In this document: positions 63,301 through 64,000 of the stretch, in pieces | Layout of the letters: every line of letters starts with the position of its first letter | Numbering within the stretch: the first letter of the stretch is position 1 | DNA from: Niebla homalea | Taxonomy: Eukaryota; Ascomycota; Lecanoromycetes; Lecanorales; Ramalinaceae | Length of the DNA: 64,000 nucleotides | Assembly (NCBI GenBank): GCA_019925105.1 | Contig: JAHGAU010000012.1 | Span: forward strand, 1,178,001-1,242,000 | Direction: 5' to 3' | Program-made: the position numbers and the translations under genes | Notes under the pieces: generated by a model | Database searches by the model: none | Told to the model about the DNA's origin: nothing | The model's input: the letters and a program-made list of their open reading frames with translations, nothing else

Positions 63301-64000
63301 TATAATCGTTTTTATATATTTTTTATTTTAATAAGTTTTAATTTTTTAAAATAACTTTATTATTAAGATTATAACGTTAATTATTTTATTTAAAGCTTTT
63401 ATTATTTACTTTATGAAATAGTTGATTTATTCCTTATTATTAAGTTAAAAAAGCTTTATTAATTAAAATATTATTTTTATTATTTTCATAAATATTTTAA
63501 CTTCTTTAACTGTTTTTTATGCTCGTTTAAACGGTGGAAGCGGAGTTACGTTAATAAATTAATTTAAGGTCGTTTATATCGGGACGTAATCCGAATTATA
63601 TTTTAGGTTTTTTCGGGGTCTGTATATTATAACCGAATTAATAATACCTTCTAAATTAAATATTAAGTTGATCGTAATCCTAAATTTATAACTTTCTTAT
63701 ATAATAATTTTTTCGGTATTAATAGCGTAAAATTAAATCATATAATAATTATTAATAACTCCTTAAATTCAGTATAATTAATTATACGACCATTTTTATT
63801 TTATTAAATATAATAAAGATTAAAGTCCTTTATTAAAAAATATTTATTAAATACGATTATAATATCCTTAAGTAATAAGATTATAAAAGGTTCTTTCTTA
63901 TTAATCGGTAACGGATTATATATATTATAAATATTTAAATTACTTTTAATATCCTTTTTTTATATAATCCGGAATATATATAGGTTCCTTCCGTAATAAG
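60381..64000 (-). mobile_element. LINE copy D (minus orientation), continues beyond the window
   Basis: Begins with a RIP-converted TTAA-type tail and the inverted LINE 3' end (ACGGATTTAATTAAG); at 64000 it has reached sequence equivalent to copy A near 12190. About 2.1 kb of its 5' part should lie outside the window. Heavily RIP-mutated. Confidence 0.8.

Noticed and set aside
1..64000. CRISPR arrays, operons, riboswitches
   Set aside because: Nothing with regular repeat-spacer structure or bacterial features; the gene structure is clearly fungal nuclear.

Overview
The window is nuclear DNA of a filamentous ascomycete (Pezizomycotina). The genes carry short introns of 44-75 bp with a CTRAY branch point close to the acceptor. 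They include a complex I subunit and a CysB-type cysteine synthase, and GC-balanced gene islands alternate with very AT-rich blocks scarred by repeat-induced point mutation (RIP). By eye, those blocks have almost no CpA/TpG but keep CpG, the classical RIP signature. The genus cannot be fixed from this sequence.

Layout. 1-9.4 kb is a gene island: condensin subunit Cnd3 (-, cut by the window edge), mitochondrial cysteine synthase (+), a TRK potassium transporter (-, 6 exons), an unresolved Ser-rich ORF (+) and the exosome cofactor Mpp6 (-). 9.4-23.8 kb is a 14.4-kb TIR DNA transposon inserted in the short divergent promoter between Mpp6 and the complex I subunit NDUFS6. Its core is a Tad1-like LINE (copy A), itself split by a Ty3/Gypsy element. 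23.9-36.1 kb is a second gene island: NDUFS6 (+), Tim22 (+), a D-2-hydroxyglutarate/D-lactate dehydrogenase (-), proteasome subunit alpha-4 (+), a CHY zinc-finger protein (-) and a WD40 inositol polyphosphate 5-phosphatase (+). 36.1-64 kb is a transposon graveyard: a small LTR element holding a 7.8-kb Gypsy element, then four LINE copies, three of them apparently inserted into the oldest.

Most genes are housekeeping, and five products are mitochondrial or probably so (CysB, NDUFS6, Tim22, the FAD dehydrogenase, and the presequence of CysB in particular). No operon-like or secondary-metabolite cluster is present. Exon models were built by hand from splice motifs, reading frame and family similarity; no transcript data were available.

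Most notable points: (1) all three LTR elements show a reciprocal mosaic in which the outer half of each LTR escaped RIP and the inner half did not; (2) a transposon splits the Mpp6/NDUFS6 promoter about 100 bp from each start codon; (3) the proteasome gene has a 7-nt microexon; (4) the TRK gene has two apparent GC-AG introns; (5) the CHY zinc-finger gene appears to have a first exon with only 5 coding bases.
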